A stretch of DNA of 64,000 nucleotides. Source: Capnocytophaga sputigena. Its GTDB lineage: Bacteria; Bacteroidota; Bacteroidia; Flavobacteriales; Flavobacteriaceae. Below are positions 1-7,448 of this stretch, piece after piece. Made by a program: the position numbers and the translations under genes. The number at the start of each line of letters is the position of its first letter. Within the stretch, counting starts at the first letter, position 1. The notes beneath the pieces are model-generated. The model searched no databases. It was not told where the DNA came from and worked only from the letters and a program-made list of their open reading frames with translations. The stretch spans positions 88,990 to 152,989 of the forward strand of contig NZ_UAVP01000010.1 of the NCBI RefSeq assembly GCF_900446695.1, given 5' to 3'.

Positions 1-221
1 TTTCCTGTAAAATCAATGCTTTTTTCGGGCACCTTCATCCAAGGGTTGTTTTCTTTTTTAGGAGCTACCCGCAGATTGATAGGGCTACCCTTGTACTCCA
101 GCTCAGGTGATTTTTCTAAAGGAATGACAACCTTCTCATCTTTTTTCCGTGTTTCAAACGGTTGAGCCTGAGCAGCTAAGCATCCTAATAAAAGTAATAT
201 GTACAAGCATAAATATTTCAT
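1..221 (-). CDS. Secreted protein of unknown function, N-terminal part only
   Basis: The gene reads leftwards and runs off the window start, so only the first 73 or so codons are seen. The ATG at 221 opens a hydrophobic segment (MKYLCLYILLLLGCLAAQAQ) that is a clear export signal. It could be cut by signal peptidase I after AQAQ, or be a lipoprotein signal with a weak lipobox ending at Cys14. The mature part is charged (FETRKKDEKVVIPLEK) and matches no family I recognise. It is divergent from the cysteine peptidase gene at 321. The export signal is seen directly; the function is unknown. Confidence 0.6.
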   Translation of the reverse strand, partial: MKYLCLYILLLLGCLAAQAQPFETRKKDEKVVIPLEKSPELEYKGSPINLRVAPKKENNPWMKVPEKSIDFTG

Positions 222-264
222 AATGTTTGAGCATTTACTTTTTTATAGCTATAATTATGCCAAA

Positions 265-296
265 TTTGCTATTTTGGTAATTGTTTCATACCTTTG
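265..296 (+). promoter_or_regulatory. Promoter of the C1B peptidase gene
   Basis: A Bacteroidetes-type promoter: -33 TTTG at 265-268, 20 bp spacer, -7 TACCTTTG at 289-296. It covers an upstream in-frame ATG at 294, so the true start must be the later ATG at 321, giving a leader of about 20 nt. Confidence 0.65.
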
Positions 297-320
297 CGCT
301 TCATTATTAAGTATTCTTTT

Positions 321-1502
321 ATGAAAAACATTACATTATTTGTAGCGCTATCTTCCTTTTTTATAGGAACTGCACAGGACGACCTTATCAAATCGGTAGC
401 TGGTAACCACTCAGAAAACGCTGGTTTTAAGTTTACTACCGTTATCAACCTCGAACGCACCGACGTGAAAGACCAAGGTAGCAGCGGCACTTGCTGGAGC
501 TATGCAGGGGCTTCGTTTATTGAAAGTGAAATGAAGCGTATGGGCAAAAAGCCTATTGACCTTGCTGAAATCTTCACTGCTCGCAATTGCTATATCGAAA
601 AAGCTAAACAATACGTGCGTATGCACGGAAATTTAGATTATGGACAAGGAGGAGAGCTCCACGATGTAATTAATATGTACGCCAAATATGGTGCTGTACC
701 TCAAAATGTTTATACAGGTTTGCACTATGGTACTACCCGCAATGATTTTGGTGAACTACACGCTATCTTGAAAGGATTTCTTGAAGGAATGCTAAAGAAC
801 GGAGAGAAAAAGAATAAACTCACTCCTAATTGGTTACCTGCTTTCACCGCGACCATCGATGCTTATTTAGGTGCAGTGCCCGAAAGTTTTATGTATGAAG
901 GCAAAAAATATACTCCTCAGAGTTTTGCTAAAGAGCGCGTAGGTATCAATCCTGCCGACTATATAGAAATGGTATCGTATGCCGACCAACCTAAATACCA
1001 AAATGTATTTATGGCAGTACCCGATAACTGGAGCTTTGATTACGCTTACAATATCGCAATGACCGACCTTACAAAAACCATTGACAACGCTCTTAAAAAA
1101 GGTTATACTGTAGCGTGGGCAGCCGATGTGAGTGAGCGTTATTTCAGTTGGAAAAACGGAGTGGCTTTTGTGCCTGAAAAAGAAGTGAGTGAGATGAGTA
1201 ACGAGGAAGCCTTGTATCTTTTTTCTAATCCTCCTACTGCCGAGAGAACCATCACCCCCGAGATGCGTCAGCGTGATTTTGACAACTATCAAACTACCGA
1301 TGACCACGCAATGCACATTGTAGGGCTTGCTAAAGACCAAAACGGACGTGAGTACTACATCGTGAAAAACTCTTGGGGCTTGCGCAACGATTATGAAGGC
1401 TACTTGTATGTAACTAAAGCCTTTGTAGAGTTCAAAACAACTGCCATTATGCTTCACAAAGGCGGAGTGCCTAACGATATCCTCAAAGGGTGGAAAAAAT
1501 AG
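321..1502 (+). CDS. C1B family cysteine peptidase (bleomycin hydrolase / PepC-like), exported
   Basis: A papain-fold peptidase of the aminopeptidase C/bleomycin hydrolase group, 393 aa. The catalytic cysteine lies in DQGSSGTCWSYAG (Cys58), the histidine in DDHAMHIVGLA, and the asparagine in VKNSWG near the C-terminus, in the expected C1 order. Residues 1-18 (MKNITLFVALSSFFIGTAQ) are a signal peptide, so unlike cytosolic PepC this form is exported, which is common in Bacteroidetes. The start at 321 is chosen because an earlier in-frame ATG at 294 lies inside the promoter. It is monocistronic and converges on ridA across a shared terminator. A role in periplasmic or surface peptide processing is inferred. 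Confidence 0.88.
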   Translation: MKNITLFVALSSFFIGTAQDDLIKSVAGNHSENAGFKFTTVINLERTDVKDQGSSGTCWSYAGASFIESEMKRMGKKPIDLAEIFTARNCYIEKAKQYVRMHGNLDYGQGGELHDVINMYAKYGAVPQNVYTGLHYGTTRNDFGELHAILKGFLEGMLKNGEKKNKLTPNWLPAFTATIDAYLGAVPESFMYEGKKYTPQSFAKERVGINPADYIEMVSYADQPKYQNVFMAVPDNWSFDYAYNIAMTDLTKTIDNALKKGYTVAWAADVSERYFSWKNGVAFVPEKEVSEMSNEEALYLFSNPPTAERTITPEMRQRDFDNYQTTDDHAMHIVGLAKDQNGREYYIVKNSWGLRNDYEGYLYVTKAFVEFKTTAIMLHKGGVPNDILKGWKK

Positions 1503-1555
1503 TATTAGTAATACGAAATTGCTAATTTTCTTTCATAGGAAATAAATACAAAAAC

Positions 1556-1598
1556 AAATCCCCGCAAGATTTAGTATAAGTCTTGCGGGGATTTTTTT
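1556..1598. terminator. Bidirectional intrinsic terminator between the C1B peptidase gene and ridA
   Basis: A near-perfect stem of AATCCCCGCAAGA pairing with TCTTGCGGGGATT, with a short AT-rich loop. T-rich tracts flank both sides (the + strand run at 1591-1598; an A-rich stretch before the stem serves the other strand). It separates two convergent genes. Confidence 0.85.
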
Positions 1599-1613
1599 CT
1601 CTACACGGTATTA

Positions 1614-1991
1614 CTACAATACAGCAATACAAGAAATTTCTACTTCTACGGCTTTAGGCAATTGAGCTACTTGCACAGTTTCGCGTGCGGGTGCTGTTGC
1701 CTCGTTGAAATAGCGTGCATATACGCTATTTACTTGCGCAAATTGCCCCATATCGGCTAAGAAAATAGTGGTTTTTACTACATTCTCAAAAGTAGCTCCT
1801 GCTTCGGTGAGAATGGCTTTGAGGTTTTCCATCACTTGCTCGGTAGCAGCTTCTATGCCTTTTACTACTTCACCTGTTGTAGGATTTACAGGAATTTGTC
1901 CTGATACGTAGAGCGTGTTGCCAGCTTTTACCGCTTGTGTGTAAGGGCCTATTGGTGCTGGCGCTTTTTCTGTAAAAATGATATGTTTCAT
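1614..1991 (-). CDS. ridA: RidA family enamine/imine deaminase
   Basis: 125 aa, the normal RidA (YjgF/UK114) length. RidA proteins hydrolyse reactive 2-aminoacrylate and related imines made by PLP enzymes. Visible hallmarks are APIGPYTQAV at the N-terminus, LYVSGQIPVNP, the substrate-binding arginine in PARETVQVAQLP (Arg103) and the closing VEISCIAVL with the conserved glutamate near 118. It follows the M23 peptidase gene by only 7 bp and probably shares its transcript. Cytosolic; no signal peptide. Confidence 0.95.
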   Translation of the reverse strand: MKHIIFTEKAPAPIGPYTQAVKAGNTLYVSGQIPVNPTTGEVVKGIEAATEQVMENLKAILTEAGATFENVVKTTIFLADMGQFAQVNSVYARYFNEATAPARETVQVAQLPKAVEVEISCIAVL

Positions 1992-1998
1992 ATAGCTA

Positions 1999-3711
1999 TT
2001 AGTTATTAGTCGTTATTTTGGTAAAGTTTGCTTTTAGAGTTCCTATGTTACCTACTTTGTCTTTCGCATTTACGATGAGCTCGTATTTATCAGTTTTAGT
2101 AGTATCAATATCACTAAAATGGAAAGTAAGGCATTTGTTTTTGGGTTCGTATTCAAAAAGTATCCACTCACCATTAAGGGTTGCTGAACAAGAAGAAAAA
2201 CCACTTAAATTATCGCTTACTAAAATTTTGAGAGTATCGGCTTTTACGATACCACCATTTTTGAAATTCACGGCTTTGAGAGTAGGAGCAGTTACATCTT
2301 TGCGCAAGGTAAAAGTACCAAAGTTGCGCGCACGTGCTGTAAATACACCATCTTTATAAACTGTAGGTTCATAGCTGCCGCCACGTGATAGGAACATCTT
2401 GCTAGCTTCTTCGGGCGTATAACTATCGTCTTTTATTGTTATAGTAAAGTATTTCTGAGCAGGAATACGGTGATCACCTACGGTAATAGAATCTTTTTTG
2501 CTGGTGATGAGCATTTGCACATCCTCATAAAGGGTATTTTCAGGTAAATAAACACTGCCGTGTTCTAATTCATAGTAGTTATCGCGAGTGGCTACCACCT
2601 GTTTGTTGCCTTTAGGTTCGGGGCGTGGAGTTTTTAATATTTCGCGTTTGCCTTCTATAGGAATGTTGATAGTAGTGGCATTCCCTTTGAAATCTTCGGC
2701 TATAATAGTAACAGTGTATTGTTTGCCTTCTTCTATGGTAAGGTAGCCAAAATTGCTTTTGGTAGGAGGGGTAGGGTAGACGTCCAAACGGTTGTTAGGC
2801 AGTTTGTAAAGACGTTGTACCATCACTCTTTTTTGAGTATACATCTCGTAGTCTATCAGAGCGTTGAGGTAGCGTGTGTCGTTGTAATTCACCTTGTCTA
2901 AAACAGTTTGGAATTGTATCTCTCCATTGAGCAGGAGGGTTACTTTGTAGATGCCATTCCGGTGCATTGTCTCATTTTGGCGGTCAAAACCTTGAATGCC
3001 AAATCCAATAGTACCAATAGCACTGATATTATCGGTGAGGTAGGTGCGGTCGGCTTGTAAAGTTTTATTGATTTGTCGGGGGAGTTGAGTGCTTTCTATT
3101 TGAGCATCTTTGCCGAGTGAATAACCATAGAGGTTTATAATTTCGGGAGGAGTAGTATCTTCAATGAGGTCTTTAAAACCAAAGAGCAGTGGATTCCAGC
3201 CATTGTCGCTGGTATCACGTACCTCAAAGTGTAAGTGAGGTCCTTGGCTACCCCCTGTGTTGCCACTGAGGGCTACCCAATCACCTTGTGCTACGGGAAA
3301 TTGTTTTTCATTGAGGATAATATCGATGTCGTAAGTTTGTTGTGCATATTGTTTTTGTTTTACAAAAGCCTCTATTTCGGGAGCGTATTTTTGCAAGTGT
3401 CCATAAGTGGTTACATAGCCGCTCGGATGGGTGATATACAGCATTTTACCATAACCATACGGACTTACTTTGATACGAGAGATATAGCCTTTATCGGCAG
3501 CTAAAACTTGCAATCCTTCGCGACTTTCAGTTTTTAAGTCGATACCGCCGTGGAAGTGATTAGGGCGCAATTCGGCAAAAGTACCTGCGAGTAAAGGTTT
3601 GGTATTCAGAGGAATGATGGGTTTAAATTCTTGACCTTTTAAGGTAAGAGGTAAGGAGTAAGAAATAAGAGATAAGAGGATAGTTAAGTGATAAGTGATA
3701 AGTTTTTTCAT
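1999..3711 (-). CDS. Secreted M23 family (LytM) metallopeptidase
   Basis: 570 aa with an N-terminal signal segment (residues 1-27). The zinc ligands of the M23 fold are visible in NHFHGGIDLK (His54, Asp58) and PHLHFEVRD about 110 residues later. A long C-terminal region of roughly 380 residues with beta-rich, Ig-like character follows; it is typical of the Bacteroidetes branch of this family. The likely role is peptidoglycan endopeptidase or scaffold in cell-wall remodelling. The DNA coding the signal peptide is built of the same short TAAG-type repeats that fill nearby spacers (3650-3710). It is first in a two-gene unit with ridA. Confidence 0.9.
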   Translation of the reverse strand: MKKLITYHLTILLSLISYSLPLTLKGQEFKPIIPLNTKPLLAGTFAELRPNHFHGGIDLKTESREGLQVLAADKGYISRIKVSPYGYGKMLYITHPSGYVTTYGHLQKYAPEIEAFVKQKQYAQQTYDIDIILNEKQFPVAQGDWVALSGNTGGSQGPHLHFEVRDTSDNGWNPLLFGFKDLIEDTTPPEIINLYGYSLGKDAQIESTQLPRQINKTLQADRTYLTDNISAIGTIGFGIQGFDRQNETMHRNGIYKVTLLLNGEIQFQTVLDKVNYNDTRYLNALIDYEMYTQKRVMVQRLYKLPNNRLDVYPTPPTKSNFGYLTIEEGKQYTVTIIAEDFKGNATTINIPIEGKREILKTPRPEPKGNKQVVATRDNYYELEHGSVYLPENTLYEDVQMLITSKKDSITVGDHRIPAQKYFTITIKDDSYTPEEASKMFLSRGGSYEPTVYKDGVFTARARNFGTFTLRKDVTAPTLKAVNFKNGGIVKADTLKILVSDNLSGFSSCSATLNGEWILFEYEPKNKCLTFHFSDIDTTKTDKYELIVNAKDKVGNIGTLKANFTKITTNN

Positions 3712-3746
3712 TCTTTGCTAATAAAAGTTTTGCATATAAAACGGCG

Positions 3747-3754
3747 CAAAAGTA
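3747..3754 (-). promoter_or_regulatory. -7 element of the M23-ridA operon
   Basis: TACTTTTG on the minus strand, about 36 nt upstream of the M23 start. The -33 box is weak (ATTG-like around 3775), so only the -7 element is called. Confidence 0.5.
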
Positions 3755-3764
3755 AGAATAATTT

Positions 3765-3805
3765 GTCAATTAGCCAATTTGTCGATTCGTCAATTTGTAA
3801 AATGT
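3765..3805. repeat. Short degenerate tandem repeat in an intergenic spacer
   Basis: Repeats of an approximately 10-11 bp unit of the type GTCAATT(T/A)G. The same kind of spacer occurs at 4650-4683, 18883-18905, 20990-21010, 26440-26480 and 43585-43640. Confidence 0.6.
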
Positions 3806-3876
3806 ACAAAAAAACTTTGTTGAAATTTAGAGATTTCAACAAAGTTTAATAGTAGTTATTATTTAACAACTAATAC

Positions 3877-4584
3877 CTATAAGGTACTAACTTTCAAATC
3901 TTTTAAATCTAAGGAAGCCCCTATTTCTAAGAGGTGAAGGCGACGATGGTCGTCTTTGAATTTGCGTTTAGCAGCTTCTTTATCAATTTTGATTACAGGA
4001 AAGGTATCGTAATGTACGCCCAGCACGTTGTTTACCTCTACAAAACGAGCAGCTGTAAGGGCATCGCGCACTCCCATAGTATAGTTGTTGCCGATAGGGA
4101 AAATAGCTAAATTCACTTTGTATTGGTGAGGGATAATTTTCATATCGTAATGCAAGGCGGTATCTCCTGAAATGTAGATAGTATCATCATTACAATCAAT
4201 CAAGAAACCTGCAGGATTACCCCCATAAGAGCCATCGGGGAAAGATGAAGAGTGTTCAGCTTTAATCATCTTGATTTTTACTTTGCCATCTACAAATCGG
4301 TGAGAGCCCCCAAGGTTCATAGCGTGACCACTGAGTCCTAAATTTTCGTAATGAGCGAGAATTTCGGGATTGGTAATTAGCTGAGCACCTGTGCGTTTAG
4401 CAATAGCTTCTACATCGGCAATATGGTCGCCGTGGGCATGAGTAATGAGAATGTAATCAGCTTTAAGCGTATTGATATCAATGTGTGAAGCCAAAGGATT
4501 AGGGCTAATGAAAGGATCTACAAGAAAGTGAGTCCCATCAATGTCTATATTCACGCAAGCGTGACCTAAATAAGTTACTTTCAT
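3877..4584 (-). CDS. UPF0173 metal-dependent hydrolase (metallo-beta-lactamase fold)
   Basis: 235 aa. The metallo-beta-lactamase metal motif THAHGDH is at residues 48-54, followed by further ligands at AEHSSSFPDG and SGDTALHYDM, and a terminal GVHYDTFPVI histidine. These match the UPF0173/UlaG-like subgroup, whose physiological substrate is mostly unknown. I start it at 4584 (MKVTYLGHACVNI): a further in-frame ATG at 4611 sits next to the -7 element and adds a segment (MLITYKKII) that family members lack. Cytosolic. It is divergent from def. Confidence 0.88.
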   Translation of the reverse strand: MKVTYLGHACVNIDIDGTHFLVDPFISPNPLASHIDINTLKADYILITHAHGDHIADVEAIAKRTGAQLITNPEILAHYENLGLSGHAMNLGGSHRFVDGKVKIKMIKAEHSSSFPDGSYGGNPAGFLIDCNDDTIYISGDTALHYDMKIIPHQYKVNLAIFPIGNNYTMGVRDALTAARFVEVNNVLGVHYDTFPVIKIDKEAAKRKFKDDHRRLHLLEIGASLDLKDLKVSTL

Positions 4585-4613
4585 AATAATTTTTTTATAG
4601 GTTATCAACAAGG

Positions 4614-4646
4614 CAAAGGTAGTGATTTATTTTTTAAAGTGCAAAA
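4614..4646 (-). promoter_or_regulatory. Promoter of the UPF0173 gene
   Basis: On the minus strand the -7 TACCTTTG is at 4621-4614 and the -33 TTTG at 4646-4643, spaced 21 bp. It supports the downstream ATG at 4584 as the start. Confidence 0.65.
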
Positions 4647-4688
4647 TAATTTAATAATTGGCAAATTGGCTAATTAGCAAATTATTCT

Positions 4689-4696
4689 TATCTTTG
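4689..4696 (+). promoter_or_regulatory. -7 element of def
   Basis: TATCTTTG, about 27 nt before the def ATG at 4724. It rules out an upstream in-frame ATG at 4658, which would precede the transcript start. Confidence 0.65.
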
Positions 4697-4723
4697 CCGC
4701 CGCAAAATATAAAAAATATCACA

Positions 4724-5305
4724 ATGGTTTTACCTATTATAGGATATGGCGACCCTGTGCTTAGGAAAGTAGGGGAGGATATTACCCCTGATTATCCTGA
4801 GCTTAAAGCGCTTATCGCCAATATGTACGACACTATGCGTCACGCTTATGGTGTAGGCTTGGCTGCCCCACAAGTAGGGCTTGCTATACGTTTGTTTGTA
4901 GTAGATGCCTCTCCGTTTGCTGAGGACGATGACTTAACAGCTGAAGAACAAGCGTTTTTGAAAACCTTTCAAAAAACTTTCATCAATGCTAAAATCACCG
5001 AAGAAACAGGTGATAAATGGAATTTCAATGAGGGGTGCCTCAGTATTCCAGGGGTGCGTGAAGATGTGAGCCGCCACAAGCAAATTACTATTGAATACCT
5101 TGATGAGGATTTTAAACCTCAAACACTCACTCTTGATGGTTTGGCAGCGCGTATTGTTCAGCACGAGTATGACCATATAGAGGGCATACTATTTACTGAC
5201 AAACTTTCAGCCTTTAAAAAACAGCTTATCAAAACTAAATTGAACAATATTATGAAGGGGAAAGTGAAGGTAGATTACAGAATGAAATTTTCAAATGCTA
5301 AGTAA
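4724..5305 (+). CDS. def: Peptide deformylase
   Basis: 193 aa, the usual length. It removes the formyl group from nascent N-terminal methionine. All three deformylase motifs are present: GVGLAAPQVG (43-52), EGCLSIPG with the metal-ligand Cys105, and QHEYDHIEG with His147, catalytic Glu148 and His151. The start at 4724 fits family alignment (MVLPIIGYGDPVLR) and the promoter. It is followed after 30 bp by the DUF5606 gene, a neighbourhood I recall from other flavobacteria. Confidence 0.96.
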   Translation: MVLPIIGYGDPVLRKVGEDITPDYPELKALIANMYDTMRHAYGVGLAAPQVGLAIRLFVVDASPFAEDDDLTAEEQAFLKTFQKTFINAKITEETGDKWNFNEGCLSIPGVREDVSRHKQITIEYLDEDFKPQTLTLDGLAARIVQHEYDHIEGILFTDKLSAFKKQLIKTKLNNIMKGKVKVDYRMKFSNAK

Positions 5306-5335
5306 TAATAAGTAATCAATATTAAAAATATAAAA

Positions 5336-5743
5336 ATGAATTTAACGAAAATACTTGCCATATCGGGAAAACCAGGTTTGTATCATTTAGAAACGCAAAC
5401 GCGTACAGGATTTTTAGCTACTTCTTTAGCCGATGATAAACGTATTTCGGTAGGAATTCGCAACAATGTGAGTTTATTATCAGAAATTGCTATCTACACT
5501 ATGGAAAAAGAAGTGCCCCTTAGTGAAGTGTTTGAAAGTATGAAAACTTTAGAAGAAGGTAAAGAAGCAAGTGTATCAGCAAAATCTGATGGAGCTACTT
5601 TAGAGTCTTATTTTTCTAAAGTACTTCCTAACTACGATCGTGACCGCGTATATGCTAGTGATATTAAAAAAGTAATACAATGGTATAATCTCCTACTCAG
5701 CAAAGGATTTTTAGAAGAAACTCCAACTGAGGAAGAAGCATAA
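5336..5743 (+). CDS. DUF5606 family protein
   Basis: 135 aa, cytosolic. The opening LTKILAISGKPGLYHL and the central VSLLSEIAIYT recall the DUF5606 family found beside def in Bacteroidetes. The N-terminal half looks like a small beta-barrel, and the C-terminal half (residues 90-120, VLPNYDRDRVYASDIKK) is helical. The function is unknown. It lies 30 bp after def, with a terminator directly after its stop, so def and this gene form a two-gene operon. Confidence 0.8.
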   Translation: MNLTKILAISGKPGLYHLETQTRTGFLATSLADDKRISVGIRNNVSLLSEIAIYTMEKEVPLSEVFESMKTLEEGKEASVSAKSDGATLESYFSKVLPNYDRDRVYASDIKKVIQWYNLLLSKGFLEETPTEEEA

Positions 5744-5782
5744 AAAAGAGGCTGTGAGAATTAATTCTTACAGCCTCTTTTT
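5744..5782. terminator. Intrinsic terminator after the def operon
   Basis: An 11 bp stem AAAGAGGCTGT (5745-5755) pairs with ACAGCCTCTTT (5770-5780), ending in a short T run. The A tract on the left could serve the opposite strand (rpmF) weakly. Confidence 0.85.
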
Positions 5783-5816
5783 CATTTAAACTTCATTTTT
5801 GTATGAAAGCTACTGA

Positions 5817-6011
5817 TTACTCAGCGTTTTCAGTATTGTCAATAAGTACTTGTCCACGATAGTAAAGTTTACCTTCATGCCAGTGTGCACGGTGGTACAA
5901 GTGGTTTTCGCCCGTTGTAGGGTCTTTTGCAATTTGTGGAAGTACTGCTACATCGTGAGTTCTTCTCTTATCTCTTCTTGTTTTTGATTGTCTTCGCTTA
6001 GGATGTGCCAT
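5817..6011 (-). CDS. rpmF: 50S ribosomal protein bL32, zinc-free type
   Basis: 64 aa beginning [19 protein letters not shown], the diagnostic bL32 N-terminus. Many bL32 proteins carry two CxxC pairs for a zinc ion; this one has no cysteine at all, so it is the zinc-independent (C-minus) form. It follows the DUF177 gene by 10 bp, the usual bacterial arrangement. Confidence 0.96.
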   Translation of the reverse strand: MAHPKRRQSKTRRDKRRTHDVAVLPQIAKDPTTGENHLYHRAHWHEGKLYYRGQVLIDNTENAE

Positions 6012-6021
6012 TGCTTAATAT

Positions 6022-6555
6022 TTATTTATCAGTTATTAATTTTTTTAAACTTTCCCATCTTGGGTCTATAGCTTGTGGAGCTATATGGTTTTCTTTTGGG
6101 GCTAATGCTTCAAGTTTGTCTAACACCTCGGAGTGCATCGAACCATTGATTACATCAGGATGTACGCGTTTTGCTGGGATTGATAGTACAATGAGTTCAT
6201 AAAGATATTGAGCTATCTCTAATTGATGTTCGCCGTGAGGGAGTATTAGTAACTCTTCGTCGTCATCGTTGTATTCTTCACCGAATTTTACTACCAAGAA
6301 CAATTCACCAGTTATAGGTAAATCAAAAGGTTCATTAGAAACATCACAATTCACATTCACTGTTCCTTTGTTGTGAAAGTGCAATTCCATAAGGTTGCTC
6401 TTTTTTTCTAAATCTACAGTGATAGTTTGTTGAGTATTGTTTATTTCATCAAAACTAAAAAGTTCTAAAAACTTTTTATCAATATTGTAAATAAACTGAT
6501 GTTTTCCTTGTTTTAAGCCTGCAAAAGAAATAGTATAATCTTTTAACTTTCTCAT
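6022..6555 (-). CDS. DUF177 (YceD-like) protein
   Basis: 177 aa. DUF177/YceD proteins sit directly before rpmF in most bacteria and are linked to 23S rRNA or ribosome metabolism. Seen here are the core CDVSNEPFDLPI-type motif (usually CxRCL..., here without the second cysteine), the acidic loop EEYNDDDEEL and the terminal DPRWESLKKL, the family's typical ending. Cotranscribed with rpmF. Confidence 0.88.
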   Translation of the reverse strand: MRKLKDYTISFAGLKQGKHQFIYNIDKKFLELFSFDEINNTQQTITVDLEKKSNLMELHFHNKGTVNVNCDVSNEPFDLPITGELFLVVKFGEEYNDDDEELLILPHGEHQLEIAQYLYELIVLSIPAKRVHPDVINGSMHSEVLDKLEALAPKENHIAPQAIDPRWESLKKLITDK

Positions 6556-6596
6556 TTTCTACAAGTTCAGTAATTGATTGCCTATCTTTTGAGGCG

Positions 6597-6627
6597 CAAA
6601 GGTAAGAATTTTCAGTGAACTACCAAA
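6597..6627 (-). promoter_or_regulatory. Promoter of the DUF177-rpmF operon
   Basis: Minus strand: -7 TACCTTTG (6604-6597), -33 TTTG (6627-6624), spacer 19 bp. About 40 nt before the DUF177 start. Confidence 0.7.
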
Positions 6628-6645
6628 AAAAAAGTAAAAAAGTTC

Positions 6646-7401
6646 CTAAATAAAGCCGTCAGCATCTTTGTTAGCAACCAATCTAAAACCTTCACCGTGG
6701 ATGTTTAGAATTTCTACTTTCTCATCTTTTTTCAGTAATTTTCTCAGTTTAGCGATATATACGTCCATACTGCGAGAGGTAAAATAGTTGTCGTCTTTCC
6801 ATATTTTAGAAAGGGCGAGTTCTCGTGACATAAAGTCATCAGTATGTAGAGCGAGGAGTCGCAAGAGTTCATTCTCTTTAGGAGAAAGTTTCATAGGCTC
6901 TTCGTCTTTGTATTTAAGGATACGCAACTTTGTATTGAGGAAAAAATTACCTATTTCAAACTCAAACTTATTGTTGTCTACCATTGTCTCAATGTTTTTG
7001 CGTTGTAACATTGAGCGTATTTTCATTAAGAGAATTTCGGAATCAAAAGGTTTGTTGAGGTAGTCGTCGCCACCTGATTTGTATCCTTTGATAACATCTT
7101 CACGCATAGTGCGAGCGGTAAGGAAAATGATAGGAATTTTCTCGTTTTTCTCACGGATTTCTCTTGCAAGGGTAAAGCCATCTTTGTAAGGCATCATTAC
7201 ATCGAGAATGCACATATCAAAGATTTCTTTTTTGAATAGCTCAAAGCCTTCCATACCATTTTTAGCTAAGGTTACATCAAAACCACTCATTACTAAGTAG
7301 TCTTTGAGTACTGTGCCAAAATTAGGGGCGTCTTCTACTAAGAGGATACGTTTATCCTCTGTAGAAGGTTTGGCAGGGTAATAGTTTCCGTTCATATTCA
7401 T
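6646..7401 (-). CDS. OmpR-family response regulator (RprY-like)
   Basis: 251 aa. The receiver domain covers residues 17-135, with acidic residues near 23-24, phosphoacceptor Asp67 in CILDVMMP, Thr95 and Lys117 in LNKPF. The winged-helix DNA-binding domain covers about 145-245 (LSPKENELLRLL, SRSMDVYIAKLRKLL). It lies 47 bp after the sensor kinase gene, so they form a cognate pair resembling RprX/RprY of Bacteroides. The ATG at 7401 is followed by another two codons on (MNMNG); either is possible. Confidence 0.92.
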   Translation of the reverse strand: MNMNGNYYPAKPSTEDKRILLVEDAPNFGTVLKDYLVMSGFDVTLAKNGMEGFELFKKEIFDMCILDVMMPYKDGFTLAREIREKNEKIPIIFLTARTMREDVIKGYKSGGDDYLNKPFDSEILLMKIRSMLQRKNIETMVDNNKFEFEIGNFFLNTKLRILKYKDEEPMKLSPKENELLRLLALHTDDFMSRELALSKIWKDDNYFTSRSMDVYIAKLRKLLKKDEKVEILNIHGEGFRLVANKDADGFI

Positions 7402-7448
7402 TTTTTATTTGTTTTTTTTTTGTTATTTAAAGTTTGTTATTTTAGTAC

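Noticed and set aside
294..320. Upstream ATG of the C1B peptidase gene
   Set aside because: It lies in the -7 element TACCTTTG and adds residues before a perfect signal peptide.
867..1457. Long open frames opposite real genes (e.g. in the C1B peptidase, SprA and SprB-like genes)
   Set aside because: They lack starts with promoters, have no domain sense, and follow the codon pattern of the gene on the other strand.
4658..4723. Upstream start for peptide deformylase
   Set aside because: The promoter -7 element lies inside this stretch, and family alignment begins at 4724.
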